The notes: generated by a model from the letters alone, not told the origin. DNA of 64,000 nt from Pseudobdellovibrio sp. (GCA_023701385.1 JAMPXC010000007.1:1-64000); one strand, 5' to 3'; positions 49,824-60,457 are shown, numbered from the stretch's first letter. Translations and numbers: made by a program.

Positions 49824-52432
49824 GCTGGCTTTTTTCCAACAATACTTGTGATATGTGGCTGGCTGAATAATCTTTCGGCAACACGTTTTACATCTTCTGA
49901 TGTAATGCTATTATAAACTTTGTCGATATGTAGTGATTCGTTAAAATCATTTCCATAAAAATCATCAAAAGCAATCGTGTTACATAGAGCTGATTTTCTT
50001 TGTAAGCCGATGTCGTTCTGACCGATTAAATATCTTTTTGCACGATCCAGCTCACCCTGTGGCACAAGTGCGCCTTTGATTTTTTCAAACTCTTCATGAA
50101 ACATTTTAATCGCTTTATCGACTTTATCCGGCGAACAGGCGATATAGCCACCGAAATAGCCGCACTCTAAACTTTCCATGCGAATCGGAGAAACTGAATA
50201 CGCTAAAGAATTTTTATCGCGAAGTTCTACGAATAAACGCCCGCCTTGACCGGCCATGATGGCTTGAATCACGTGAAGCGCGTAACGATCGCGATCAGTG
50301 ATGTCAATACCTTGCCAGCCGACGATCACATGTGATTGCTCTTTGTTTTTTTCAGTAAAGTACTTCTCGTTTTTTACGATCGGTTTATAGTCTACTTTTT
50401 TAAGTAAACGTGGTGCGCGGCTAAATTGTTTTTCTAAACGCTCTATGCTATCCATCCATGTTTTTTTATCAAAATCACCGACAACGACAGCCAACATATT
50501 TTTTGATGATTTAACTGTATTTAAATAATTAATTAAATCTGGAGCTGTAATATTGTTTGTCGTCTCTATCGTGCCTAATTGATCAAAAGATACCGGATGG
50601 TTTGGAAACATGTTTTTAACAAACTGTTTGCCGCATAAGTACGATGGCTGATCTTCTTTGGCGTGAATTTGGCGCTGCATTGCTTGGCGTTCACGGTCAA
50701 TGATACCTGGAACAAAATCAGGTTCTAAGAATAGTTCTTCCATAAGACCTACGATTTTTCCTTCGAAAGGTTTCATGTAGTCTAACGAAAATCCCACTGT
50801 GTTTTTTCCGCTAAATGGAGAAAGACCTGCCGCTGATTCTTCGATCATTTCTAAGATTTGATTTTCAGATCTTTTCTTTGTGCCACCTAACCAAGAACGG
50901 CCTAAAAGTTCCGATAAACCCATTTTATCGGGCGATTCGATACGGGCACCGCCACCTAACAGTAAGCGCGCTGAGACTGTTGGAATTTCTTGTGATTTTT
51001 CAAAAATCACGCGCGTTCCGTGACCTGTTGTCATCACTTCGATAGCTGATTTGTCGGTTTTTTTAATATCTTTAAAAACGATTTTTGGAATTTTAGCCGG
51101 TTTATTTTTAGTTTTCGGGCGTTTTTCTTTTTTCTGAGACTCAATTAAGTTTAACCAGCATTTGTGTGAATCTTTAAGTAGTTTTTCAAAGTCTTTTTCT
51201 GGTTGTGGTCCTAACACCGAATAGCTGGCCACTTTAGGGTCTAAATATTTTTTCGCTACACGCATAACATCTTTAGGCGTGATTTTTTGAATCGTTTTTA
51301 AATATTTTTCATGAGCTAAGCTATCGTTCATGTAAAATTGCGATGAACCGATTTTACTTGCGATACCATCGACTGTTTCAATCGAATAAAACTGTTCTGA
51401 AGAAATGTTAATAATCGATTTACGAATTTCTTCCCAAGAAACCTCTTCGTTCTTAATTTTTTCGATTTCGTGATAAATACCTTCAAAGGCAATTTTTGGA
51501 TCTTGCTCTAAAACTTTAAAGCTTAAGGCCAATAGCCCCGGATCTTGCGGTGTATAGCTATAACTTGAAACGCTGCTCACCAAGCTTGATTGCAGGCGCA
51601 ACTTAGAAAATAAGCGGCTTGTTTCGCCTTGACCTAAAACCATCGCCATCACATCAAGTGCAGCCACGTCTTTGTGTTTAATCGACGGCGCGGGAAAAGC
51701 TAAGTTAAAATTACTTTCTTTTAAATCTTTATGTTTAACTTTGTAGGTGACTTTTTTAGCTTTCGGTTCAATAGCACGTTTAATTTTTTTTAGTTTGTAT
51801 GGTTTAAATGAAGAAAAATATTTTTCAACATTTTCACGCATCGCTTTTTCTTCAAAATCACCAGAAATAATTAAGCACATGTTCGACGGAACATATCTTG
51901 ATTGGTAAAAACTTTTTAGCTTTTTAACAGGCCATGATCTTACGTTTTTTTCATAACCAATCACCGGAATACCGTAAGCATGTTTTTTAAAGATTGAGCT
52001 AAATAACAATTGTGAAGACTGGCGGCCCGGAGAATCCTGCCCCATTTTAATTTCTTCACAAACAACTTCACGTTCGCTGTGGGTTTCATCAGGATCAAAT
52101 GTCGGATGCCCCATCATTTGTGACACTACATCTAGGGCCACATCTTGGAAGGTTTTTGAAATCGTGACATAAAATACTGTTTGATCAAACGACGTATAGG
52201 CGTTTAATTCCCCGCCAGAAGCCTCAACCAAGGACGCGATTTCACCCACTTTAAACTTCTGCGTACCTTTAAAAACCAAGTGTTCGATAAAATGAGAGAT
52301 ACCCTCTTCACCTTTTTTTTCGTCAGCACTTCCGGTTTTAACCCACATCTGTACGCTGACCACAGGAGATTTATGGCTTGGAATAAGAATCACTTTAAGC
52401 TTGTTTTTAAGTTGAAATTTAATCTGTTTCAT
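49820..52432 (-). CDS. M16-family zinc peptidase (two M16 domains)
   Basis: HxxEH motif HFIEHLVFKGT in N-terminal half; second M16-like half. Confidence 0.93.
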   Translation of the reverse strand: MKQIKFQLKNKLKVILIPSHKSPVVSVQMWVKTGSADEKKGEEGISHFIEHLVFKGTQKFKVGEIASLVEASGGELNAYTSFDQTVFYVTISKTFQDVALDVVSQMMGHPTFDPDETHSEREVVCEEIKMGQDSPGRQSSQLLFSSIFKKHAYGIPVIGYEKNVRSWPVKKLKSFYQSRYVPSNMCLIISGDFEEKAMRENVEKYFSSFKPYKLKKIKRAIEPKAKKVTYKVKHKDLKESNFNLAFPAPSIKHKDVAALDVMAMVLGQGETSRLFSKLRLQSSLVSSVSSYSYTPQDPGLLALSFKVLEQDPKIAFEGIYHEIEKIKNEEVSWEEIRKSIINISSEQFYSIETVDGIASKIGSSQFYMNDSLAHEKYLKTIQKITPKDVMRVAKKYLDPKVASYSVLGPQPEKDFEKLLKDSHKCWLNLIESQKKEKRPKTKNKPAKIPKIVFKDIKKTDKSAIEVMTTGHGTRVIFEKSQEIPTVSARLLLGGGARIESPDKMGLSELLGRSWLGGTKKRSENQILEMIEESAAGLSPFSGKNTVGFSLDYMKPFEGKIVGLMEELFLEPDFVPGIIDRERQAMQRQIHAKEDQPSYLCGKQFVKNMFPNHPVSFDQLGTIETTNNITAPDLINYLNTVKSSKNMLAVVVGDFDKKTWMDSIERLEKQFSRAPRLLKKVDYKPIVKNEKYFTEKNKEQSHVIVGWQGIDITDRDRYALHVIQAIMAGQGGRLFVELRDKNSLAYSVSPIRMESLECGYFGGYIACSPDKVDKAIKMFHEEFEKIKGALVPQGELDRAKRYLIGQNDIGLQRKSALCNTIAFDDFYGNDFNESLHIDKVYNSITSEDVKRVAERLFSQPHITSIVGKKPA

Positions 52433-52447
52433 CTATAACTTTCCTTT

Positions 52448-53626
52448 ATGTCTGCGTCTGAACAATTTGGAATCTACATTCATATCCCGTATTGTATTCA
52501 GCGCTGCTCGTATTGCGACTTCGCTACTTATGTACAATCCGAAATTTTAAATCCCGAAAGATACGTAGCTTTGGTCAAAGAAGAAATTCCTCTACGAAAA
52601 CACTATTTTGGTTTTTCGCCGGATACCGAAAAAAAATTAAATACAGTGTACTTCGGAGGCGGTACTCCGAGTTTAATTTCTTCTGATTTAATTGTAGGCC
52701 TGATTTCAGAACTCAACAAGCATGGCTTAACAACTGGTCCTGATGCAGAAATCACCATTGAAATAAACCCTGCGACAATTGATGAACGTAAAATAGAACA
52801 TTATTTATCCGCCGGAGTTAACCGTTTTAGCGTCGGCGCACAAACCTTTCATGACCGCTTATTGAAAATGGTTAAGCGCGAACATAATGCTAAGCAAACA
52901 CTTCAGACTTTAGACCTGCTGAAACGTTACAAATTAAACTTCTCATTCGATTTACTTTTTGCGTTACCAACACAAACTGTTGAAGAACTTAAATCTGATG
53001 TGGAAATGGCTGTGGAAATCGGCTCGTCCCATATTTCACCGTATTGCCTGACTGTTCCAGAATCGCACCCGTTGTCAAAAAATCGCCCGCTTGAAGATGA
53101 ACAAGTGGAGATGTTTGATATTATTCATCAACACTTGACCGCAAAAAACTTTAATCGCTACGAAATTTCGAATTACAGTTTGCCGGGTAAAGAATCGCGC
53201 CATAACCGTTTGTACTGGGATGATCACGCCTATTGGGGTTTGGGACTAAGTGCCCATTCTTACTCAAAAACATCTGAATGGGGTCACCGCTTTTGGAACC
53301 CGAACAACATTGATGTTTATGAAAAACAAATTCGCAGTGAATTATCTGTGCTTCCTGATAATCAAATTGAACGCCTTGAAAAACATCAGGCACTTACCGA
53401 CTTTTGTCATACCTCACTGCGCGTTGCAGAAGGACTTTCATTGGCTCGTTTAGAGACTAAATTCGACGCGCAAGCGAGCGCTAAAGCTCTAGAAATCGCG
53501 CAGCCGATGCTTCAACATGGGCTAATTGCACTAGAAAATAATCATTTAAAGCTCACCCACAAAGGTGTGCTGATTAGTAATCAAATTTTTGAAAAATTCA
53601 CGTTCCTGCAGATTGACATTTCATAG
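52448..53626 (+). CDS. hemW: Radical SAM heme chaperone HemW-like
   Basis: GIYIHIPYCIQRCSYCDFATY, VYFGGGTPSLI, RFSVGAQTFHDRLLKMVKREH. Confidence 0.93.
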   Translation: MSASEQFGIYIHIPYCIQRCSYCDFATYVQSEILNPERYVALVKEEIPLRKHYFGFSPDTEKKLNTVYFGGGTPSLISSDLIVGLISELNKHGLTTGPDAEITIEINPATIDERKIEHYLSAGVNRFSVGAQTFHDRLLKMVKREHNAKQTLQTLDLLKRYKLNFSFDLLFALPTQTVEELKSDVEMAVEIGSSHISPYCLTVPESHPLSKNRPLEDEQVEMFDIIHQHLTAKNFNRYEISNYSLPGKESRHNRLYWDDHAYWGLGLSAHSYSKTSEWGHRFWNPNNIDVYEKQIRSELSVLPDNQIERLEKHQALTDFCHTSLRVAEGLSLARLETKFDAQASAKALEIAQPMLQHGLIALENNHLKLTHKGVLISNQIFEKFTFLQIDIS

Positions 53627-53674
53627 ATAAAACTCACACTTTAAGGGTTAATATTTTGAATATGCGAGGACCCT

Positions 53675-54238
53675 ATGGCAGATGAAAAAAACAATACTCA
53701 AAACGGTGCAGAAGCCAGCGCTGAAGGTAACGCAACTGTTACGGGGGGTGCCGCAGGCGCTCCAAACCAACAAGCGAAAACTGATTTAGAGCAAGCTCAA
53801 GAAGAGACTGCTAAATGGAAAAACGAATATTTATATTTACGTGCTGAATTTGATAATTATAAAAAGCACGCGATTAAAGAAAGATCTGATCTTTTAAAAT
53901 TCGGTATCGAGCGTATCGCCCGTGATATTTTAGAAGTAATGGATAATTTTGAACGTGCTCTGCAAACAAAAGTTTCTGCTGAAACTGTGCAAACGTTTAA
54001 AAATGGCGTTGAAATGACGGCAAAAGAGTTAAAAGAAACTTTAAACAAACACGGCATTGCTGAAGTGCCGAGTGAAAATCAGCCGTTTAATCCGCAATTT
54101 CATGAAGCGATCAGCGCAGAACCTACAACTCAGGTTCCTGAAGGCCATATTACAAAAGTTTTCAAAAAACCTTACAAACTACACGATAAAGTGATACGCA
54201 TGGGTCAAGTTGTTGTGGCAACAGCCCCTAAAGCGTAA
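53675..54238 (+). CDS. grpE: Nucleotide exchange factor GrpE
   Basis: YLRAEFDNYKKHAIKERSDLLKFG, QPFNPQFHEAIS. Confidence 0.95.
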   Translation: MADEKNNTQNGAEASAEGNATVTGGAAGAPNQQAKTDLEQAQEETAKWKNEYLYLRAEFDNYKKHAIKERSDLLKFGIERIARDILEVMDNFERALQTKVSAETVQTFKNGVEMTAKELKETLNKHGIAEVPSENQPFNPQFHEAISAEPTTQVPEGHITKVFKKPYKLHDKVIRMGQVVVATAPKA

Positions 54239-54253
54239 TTAAGAGTAGGCCTA

Positions 54254-55258
54254 ATGAGTAAAAAGGATTTTTATCAAACACTGGGTGTTACCAAATCCTC
54301 TTCTCCTGAAGAGATTAAGAAAGCTTATCGCAAATTAGCGATGCAATATCATCCGGATAAAAATCAGGGCAATAAAAAGGCCGAAGAAAAATTTAAAGAA
54401 ATTTCTGAGGCCTATGAAGTTTTAAGCGACGCTGAAAAGAAAAAAAATTACGATATGTTCGGCCACGCTGGTGTGAATGGCAATCCATTCGGTGCAGGTG
54501 GCGGAGCACAAGGTGGAAATCCTTTCGGCCGCGGTGGTGGAAACCCCTTTGGTGGCGGTTTTGGACAAGCGGATATTAACGATTTGTTTGGCGATATTTT
54601 CGGCGAAGCTTTTGGTGGTGGCGGTACTCGCTCAAGAACATCTTCATCACAAAAAAGTTCTCCACGTGGCAAGGGCGCAGACCTTCGTTACACTCTATCA
54701 ATCACCTTTGAAGAGGCGGCCGCAGGCACTGAAAAAGTCATTAGCTTTGTTCGCCAAGTAGGTTCGCGTGAAGAAGCCGCTAAGCTTTCTGTAACTGTTC
54801 CTCCGGGCGTTAAAGAAGGCCAACGTTTAAAACTTTCTGAAGAAGGTGACAAACCTTCATCTGGCCCTGCAGGCGATCTTTACGTAATCATCAATCTGCA
54901 AGAGCACCTATTATTTAAACGCGAAGAAGCTGACGTGATGTTAGATCTTCCGGTGAAATACACTGAAGCCATTTTAGGAACTGAAATCGAAATTCCAACC
55001 TTAACAGGCAAAGCACAAATTAAAATTCCGGCGGGAATTTATTCAGGCCAAGTTCTACGTTTAAAAGGTAAGGGTTTTCCGCGTATCGGCGGTATCGGTA
55101 ATGGCGATATGTTAGTTCGTCTTTTAGTAGATACCCCACAAAAAACAAACAGCCGCCAAAAAGAACTTCTTGAGGAGCTTAACCGCTATGCTGAAGAAAC
55201 ACCGCTGGTAAAAACTTATAAAGAAAAATTAGAAAATCTATTGAGGTCTCGTAAATAA
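54254..55258 (+). CDS. DnaJ-family co-chaperone without zinc finger (CbpA-type)
   Basis: J domain with HPD, G/F-rich region, C-terminal substrate domain; no CxxCxGxG repeats. Confidence 0.93.
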   Translation: MSKKDFYQTLGVTKSSSPEEIKKAYRKLAMQYHPDKNQGNKKAEEKFKEISEAYEVLSDAEKKKNYDMFGHAGVNGNPFGAGGGAQGGNPFGRGGGNPFGGGFGQADINDLFGDIFGEAFGGGGTRSRTSSSQKSSPRGKGADLRYTLSITFEEAAAGTEKVISFVRQVGSREEAAKLSVTVPPGVKEGQRLKLSEEGDKPSSGPAGDLYVIINLQEHLLFKREEADVMLDLPVKYTEAILGTEIEIPTLTGKAQIKIPAGIYSGQVLRLKGKGFPRIGGIGNGDMLVRLLVDTPQKTNSRQKELLEELNRYAEETPLVKTYKEKLENLLRSRK

Positions 55259-56727
55259 TGAAAAAAACAATCGTCATGTTAGCTGTCTTAGCCATATTCC
55301 ATGGTTGCACAAGCACTCCTTCAATTCAGACTCACCACAAAACTATTCCTTCGAAAAAAAATGAATACGCCGCCATTGAAAAAGAAAGCACTCAATCTGC
55401 GCCTTCAACAATTTACAGCCCCTTTCCAGCGGCTGTCGCTGCAACACCGCAAACAGCGATCGTTTCAGCTCCACAGCCCGTTGTTGTAATTCCAGAAGTT
55501 AAAAACTTTGATTTTAACGAAGAGAAAAAAGAAAAACCACGTTCAGCTGTAAGTTATGATTCTGATGCGCAAAAAATCGGTGTGATTCTTCCGATCACAG
55601 GAAAAAATGCAAGCCTTGGCCAACGTGCCTTAAACGCGATTCGTTTAGGTCTTGGTCTGGATGATAAAAGCAATTTTCAATTAGCTATTTATGATAGCCA
55701 AAGCAATCCTGACTTAGCGTCGCAAGGTGTAGAAAAACTTTTACGCGACGACCATGTGGTAGCGATCTTGGGGGGCTTAAGCTCTAAAGAAGCTCAGAAT
55801 ATTTCTTCTAAAGCTGAATTTTTTCAGGTTCCATTTTTCTCGTTTTCACAAAAATCTGGTTTAACAACAGAGGCTGAATACACTTTTAGAAATTCTGTAA
55901 CCCCAGAAATGCAAGTGGCTAGGCTTTTACAGCACGCTTTTAAAAATTTAAACGCCAAGCGTTTTGCCATTCTTTACCCGAACGATGCGTACGGAACTGA
56001 GTTTGCCAACAAATATTGGGATTTAGTTTTAGCTGGTGGTGGCGAAGTTGTTGCCGCTCAAGCTTATGACCCTAAAGACACGAATTTAGATATTTATGTT
56101 AAAAAACTTGTGGGCACTTACTACGTTGACGCCCGTTCTGAAGAGTATCAGGCGCGCCAAAAAGAAATCGCTGATAAAAAGAAAAAACAAAAAGAGTTAG
56201 AACCTAACAAAAAGAAAAATTCGCGCGAACACGAAACACAAGAAAATATCTTACCTCCGATTGTAGATTTCGATGTATTATTTGTTCCAGATAGCGGTAA
56301 AGCTTTAGGTCAAATCATGGCGTTTATGAAAAATAACGACGTGACACAAATGACATACCTAGGAACAAATCTTTGGAACACGCCAGATTTATACCGCCGC
56401 GTAGGAAATAACACGAGCAACGTGTTTTTTGTTGATGCGAACCTATCTGTTGATGACCAAAAGAAGTCGGATTTTCACAGCAAATATGTAACTAAATACG
56501 AAGAAGAGCCAACAATCGTTGAAGCGCAAATTTACGAAGCCGCTAAAATCCTTAAAGACGCCATTGGCAGTAGCTCTATCAGCCGCAGCTCGTTAGCTTA
56601 CCAGTTAGGTATCTTGGGCCGTAAACAGGGCGCCTACAGCGAAATACGCATGAATAACAACCACGAGATCGAACGTCCGTTACATATCTTTAGCCTTACT
56701 GAAGGCGCTATTCAAAAAACTGAGTAA
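55258..56727 (+). CDS. Penicillin-binding-protein activator-like lipoprotein (periplasmic-binding fold)
   Basis: Lipobox AIFHGCTS; KIGVILPITGKNASLGQRALNAIRLGL; LYPNDAYGTEFA. Confidence 0.8.
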   Translation: MKKTIVMLAVLAIFHGCTSTPSIQTHHKTIPSKKNEYAAIEKESTQSAPSTIYSPFPAAVAATPQTAIVSAPQPVVVIPEVKNFDFNEEKKEKPRSAVSYDSDAQKIGVILPITGKNASLGQRALNAIRLGLGLDDKSNFQLAIYDSQSNPDLASQGVEKLLRDDHVVAILGGLSSKEAQNISSKAEFFQVPFFSFSQKSGLTTEAEYTFRNSVTPEMQVARLLQHAFKNLNAKRFAILYPNDAYGTEFANKYWDLVLAGGGEVVAAQAYDPKDTNLDIYVKKLVGTYYVDARSEEYQARQKEIADKKKKQKELEPNKKKNSREHETQENILPPIVDFDVLFVPDSGKALGQIMAFMKNNDVTQMTYLGTNLWNTPDLYRRVGNNTSNVFFVDANLSVDDQKKSDFHSKYVTKYEEEPTIVEAQIYEAAKILKDAIGSSSISRSSLAYQLGILGRKQGAYSEIRMNNNHEIERPLHIFSLTEGAIQKTE

Positions 56728-56736
56728 ATTTGTTTT

Positions 56737-56798
56737 GATCTGCCCACGGCAGACCCTTTTCTTAACAATTCGGCCTTGCTTTTATAAAACAAGGTCGA
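56737..56798 (+). terminator. Two consecutive hairpins after the lipoprotein gene
   Basis: GATCTGCccacGGCAGACC+CTTTT and CGGCCTTG-ctttttataaaa-CAAGGTCG. Confidence 0.6.
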
Positions 56799-56869
56799 CT
56801 TTAGTCCAAATTAGCTACGATTTAAGAACATTCTGCGACTTTTTTCACCGACCGCTAACCGCTTTTTCC

Positions 56870-56918
56870 CCCTCCTGCATCCAATGTCCAAGAGCTAGCA
56901 GATAGTCTAGTAGGAGGG
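56870..56918 (+). promoter_or_regulatory. Candidate anti-SD/SD pairing in the 5' leader of the DksA-like gene
   Basis: CCCTCCT (56870-56876) is complementary to AGGAGGG (56912-56918), the SD of ATG 56924. Confidence 0.45.
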
Positions 56919-56923
56919 TTTCG

Positions 56924-57316
56924 ATGAAAAAGGATTTTTTATCAGAACAAACAGTTCAGGTGTGCAGAACAAAACTTTTAACTTTTAAAAGTAATATTTT
57001 GAATCAAATGAAATCAATGGCTGCGGATTTTAATCTAGTTGATAAATCCCGTGGTGATGAAAGCGATCTGTCTGCTGCTCATCAAGAAGAGCATAATTTT
57101 TTAATCGCCCAAACAAGAATGAAAACCCAATTATTAGAAATCGAAATGGCTCTAGGCCGCATCGAAAGCGGAAACTACGGGATCTGCGAAGAAACCGATG
57201 AGCTGATCGAGACTGAGCGTTTACTAGCCATTCCTTGGACACGTCTGAGCATTGAAGGGGCAGAAATCCGCGAGTCGCAAACAAAAAAAGCAGGCAAAGG
57301 TTATCTTGCTTTTTGA
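56924..57316 (+). CDS. TraR/DksA-family protein, zinc-finger cysteines mostly lost
   Basis: Coiled-coil N-terminus, IESGNYGICEETDELIETERLLAIPWTRLSIEG aligns with DksA C-terminus but lacks CxxC pairs. Confidence 0.8.
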   Translation: MKKDFLSEQTVQVCRTKLLTFKSNILNQMKSMAADFNLVDKSRGDESDLSAAHQEEHNFLIAQTRMKTQLLEIEMALGRIESGNYGICEETDELIETERLLAIPWTRLSIEGAEIRESQTKKAGKGYLAF

Positions 57317-57335
57317 TTCTACAAATTACAGATTT

Positions 57336-57374
57336 CGCGTAAGAATCTGAACAGCTTTTTACGCGGTGTTTTTT
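57336..57374 (+). terminator. Candidate terminator between the DksA-like genes
   Basis: CGCGTAA-16 nt-TTACGCG followed by a T run. Confidence 0.5.
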
Positions 57375-57465
57375 GATGACAGAAATCCCTCTTTAAGTGA
57401 ATTATCGCGCCAGATTCGGATGTGTTTCAACATTTCAACTGGCGAATGTCAGTGAGGGGGATTTG

Positions 57466-57861
57466 GTGAAAAAAACCGACAACGTAGAAGCTTTAAATAT
57501 GTCGCCAGAACTGACTATCATCAGAGATTCATTACTATTGCAAAAAAGCGAAATCTTAAATCGTGATAACGAATTTAAATTAGCGCAATTAGATGTTTCA
57601 AAACTATCTGATGAAGGCGATCAAACAGCTCAAGAACAACAAAATAATATATCAATTCAACTTCATGAACGCGAGAGAAAATCTCTTGTTCTGATTGAAA
57701 AAACTCTTTCAAAATTTGCTAATGGCACCTACGGTGAATGCGAATCGTGCGGAGATGAAATCTCTATCAAGCGTCTTCAAGCTAGACCTTTGACTCCTTT
57801 CTGCATCAACTGCATGGAAGAGCACGAAGAGCATTCGCAAAATTCAGGACTATTCCAATAA
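57466..57861 (+). CDS. TraR/DksA-family zinc-finger regulator (track start 57397; GTG 57466 has GAGGGGG upstream)
   Basis: CESCGDEISIKRLQARPLTPFCINCMEE intact CxxC...CxxC. Confidence 0.85.
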   Translation: MKKTDNVEALNMSPELTIIRDSLLLQKSEILNRDNEFKLAQLDVSKLSDEGDQTAQEQQNNISIQLHERERKSLVLIEKTLSKFANGTYGECESCGDEISIKRLQARPLTPFCINCMEEHEEHSQNSGLFQ

Positions 57862-57927
57862 GCGGTCGTTTAATTCCAGCCTAAAGTATCTATGAAAACT
57901 CAAGGTTTTCTCATGGAATGAGACCTG

Positions 57928-57943
57928 CTGACATGGATGTCAG
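57928..57943. promoter_or_regulatory. Short palindrome in the dksA-like/lon intergenic region
   Basis: CTGACAT-gg-ATGTCAG followed by TCTTGTTTTT. Confidence 0.4.
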
Positions 57944-58036
57944 TCTTGTTTTTAACAAATTTTTAAAATCCAGACTTAAAATCATTCAAGCTGATTCATT
58001 TTGCTCCGATGAGTTTCTTAAGAAACAGGAGCCGAC

Positions 58037-60457
58037 ATGACTTTTGATAATCAACCAGTTGAAGTACCACAAACTCTACCGATGTTACCAGTAAGAGATA
58101 TCGTTGTATTCCCTTACATGATCATCCCACTTTTCGTAGGACGTGAATCATCGATCAGATCAGTAGAAGATGCTTTAGCTAAGAATCGCCTTATCTTTTT
58201 AGCTTCACAAAAAGATATCGCTGAAGAAAATCCTACACCAGACACAATTTACAAAGTTGGTACTGTAGCGAAAATTATGCGCATGAGAAAACTTTCTGAT
58301 GGCCGCGTAAAAATCCTTATCCAAGGTGAAGCGAAAGCGCAAATCACTTCATTCACTAAAACAACTGGTAGTTATGAAGTAGCTATCGAAAAAATTGAAG
58401 ATAAAAATACGGCAACGACTCCTGCAGAAATCGAAGCTTTAGTTCGCACGGCAAAAGAGTCGATCGAAAAAATCATCGCTCTTGGTAAAGCTTTATCTCC
58501 TGATATCTTATTAGTATTAGATGATGTTACTGATCCAGGTCGCATCGCTGACTTAATCGCATCTAACTTAGGTGTGAAAGTACAAGAAGCTCAAAAAGTT
58601 TTAGAAACAACTGACGCTAAAGAACGCCTCTCCCTAGTGTGCCAAATTTTAGCTTCTGAGTTAGAAGTATTACAAGCTCAAGCTAAATTACGTGGTAACT
58701 CTCGCGAAGACCAACACAAAAATCAACGCGAAAATTTCTTACGCGATCAAATGAAGGCGATCAAATCTGAATTAGGTGAGAACGCTGCTCAAGATTCTAA
58801 ATCTGAAGAGATGGAAGAATTACGTAATAAATTAATGAATGCGGGTATGCCTGAAACAGTTCAAGCTGAAGCATTAAAACAATTAAACCGTTTAGAGCGT
58901 ATGCACCCAGATGCTTCTGAAGCAACTATGGTTCGTACTTACCTAGACTGGATGGTTGATCTTCCGTGGAGCAAGCAAACTGAAGATATCCATGATCTAG
59001 CTCATGCAAAAGCAGTTCTAGATGACGATCACTATGAATTGCAAAAAGCTAAAGACCGTGTAATGGAATTTTTAGCTGTAAGAAAATTAAAAACGACAAT
59101 GAAGGGTCCTATCTTATGTTTTTCTGGTCCTCCGGGCGTAGGTAAAACATCTTTAGGTCGCTCAATTGCAAAAGCAATGGGTCGTGAATACTTCCGTATC
59201 GCACTTGGCGGCGTAAAAGACGAAGCTGAGATCCGTGGTCACAGAAGAACATACGTTGGAGCAATGCCTGGTAAAATCGTGCAAGCTTTACGTCAATGTA
59301 AAACTAAAAATCCGGTTATCGTGTTAGATGAGATCGACAAAATGGCTTCAGACTTCAGAGGTGATCCAGCTTCTGCAATGTTAGAGGTGTTAGATCCAGA
59401 ACAAAACACAACTTTCCGTGATAACTATTTAAATGTAGATTTCGATTTATCAAAAGTTCTATTCATTGCTACAGCTAATGTGGTTGAAAACATTCCACCA
59501 GCTTTACGTGACCGTATGGAAATGATCTACATCCCTGGTTACACAGAGAATGATAAATTATTTATTACTAAAAAACATTTAATTAACAGACAGATGGAAG
59601 CCAACGGTATCACATCAGACAATATCAAATTCACTGATGAAGGTATCAAGTTCTTAATCGCTGGCTATACTCGTGAAGCGGGACTTCGCAACCTAGAGAG
59701 AGAAGTTGGTTCTGTTTGCCGTAAAGTAGCTAAAAAAGTTGTTATGAACGAATCTAATTTCGTAGAAGTAACAGCCCAAACTGTTCCTGAATTATTAGGT
59801 CCTCCACGTTTCTTACGTGATGACAAAATGCTTGAGCCTTCAGTAGGTGTAGTTCAAGGTTTAGCTTGGACTCAAGCTGGTGGTGAAGTTCTTCTTATCG
59901 AAGCACTTAAAATGAAAGGTAAAGGATCAATGATGCTTACCGGTCAATTAGGTGACGTGATGAAAGAATCTGCTCACGCTGCGATGTCTTATGCTCGTGC
60001 TCACATGGACGAGTTAGGTATCGAACAAGAGATGTTTGAAAAATTTGATGTTCACGTTCACTTACCAGCAGGTGCTATCCCTAAAGATGGTCCTTCAGCA
60101 GGTATTACGTTAACAACAGCTTTAGTTTCTTTATTAACTGGTACTCCAGTAAGAAACGACATCGCGATGACTGGCGAAGTGACTTTACAAGGTCGCGTAT
60201 TACCAGTAGGCGGTATCCGTGAGAAGTGCTTAGCGGCACTTAACTTAGGAATCACTAATGTAATCATTCCTATGGCTAACGGAAAAGATTTAGAAGATAT
60301 CCCACAAGTTTTCAAAGATAAGATGAATTTCATCTTAGCAGAAAACCTAGATGAAGTTTTCGCTGTAGCTTTCGAGAAATCTGATCGCTTCACGAAAAAT
60401 AAGCCAAGCGCTAAGAAAGATCCAAAAAAAGGATCAACGAAGACTGCAGCCGCTTAG
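58037..60457 (+). CDS. lon: ATP-dependent protease Lon
   Basis: LPMLPVRDIVVFPYM, GPPGVGKTSLGRSIA, catalytic KDGPSAGITLTTAL. Confidence 0.98.
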   Translation: MTFDNQPVEVPQTLPMLPVRDIVVFPYMIIPLFVGRESSIRSVEDALAKNRLIFLASQKDIAEENPTPDTIYKVGTVAKIMRMRKLSDGRVKILIQGEAKAQITSFTKTTGSYEVAIEKIEDKNTATTPAEIEALVRTAKESIEKIIALGKALSPDILLVLDDVTDPGRIADLIASNLGVKVQEAQKVLETTDAKERLSLVCQILASELEVLQAQAKLRGNSREDQHKNQRENFLRDQMKAIKSELGENAAQDSKSEEMEELRNKLMNAGMPETVQAEALKQLNRLERMHPDASEATMVRTYLDWMVDLPWSKQTEDIHDLAHAKAVLDDDHYELQKAKDRVMEFLAVRKLKTTMKGPILCFSGPPGVGKTSLGRSIAKAMGREYFRIALGGVKDEAEIRGHRRTYVGAMPGKIVQALRQCKTKNPVIVLDEIDKMASDFRGDPASAMLEVLDPEQNTTFRDNYLNVDFDLSKVLFIATANVVENIPPALRDRMEMIYIPGYTENDKLFITKKHLINRQMEANGITSDNIKFTDEGIKFLIAGYTREAGLRNLEREVGSVCRKVAKKVVMNESNFVEVTAQTVPELLGPPRFLRDDKMLEPSVGVVQGLAWTQAGGEVLLIEALKMKGKGSMMLTGQLGDVMKESAHAAMSYARAHMDELGIEQEMFEKFDVHVHLPAGAIPKDGPSAGITLTTALVSLLTGTPVRNDIAMTGEVTLQGRVLPVGGIREKCLAALNLGITNVIIPMANGKDLEDIPQVFKDKMNFILAENLDEVFAVAFEKSDRFTKNKPSAKKDPKKGSTKTAAA

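Noticed and set aside
53675-55258. grpE and J-protein pair lacking dnaK as an oddity
   Set aside because: dnaK is often located elsewhere and J-proteins without zinc fingers are common; ordinary.
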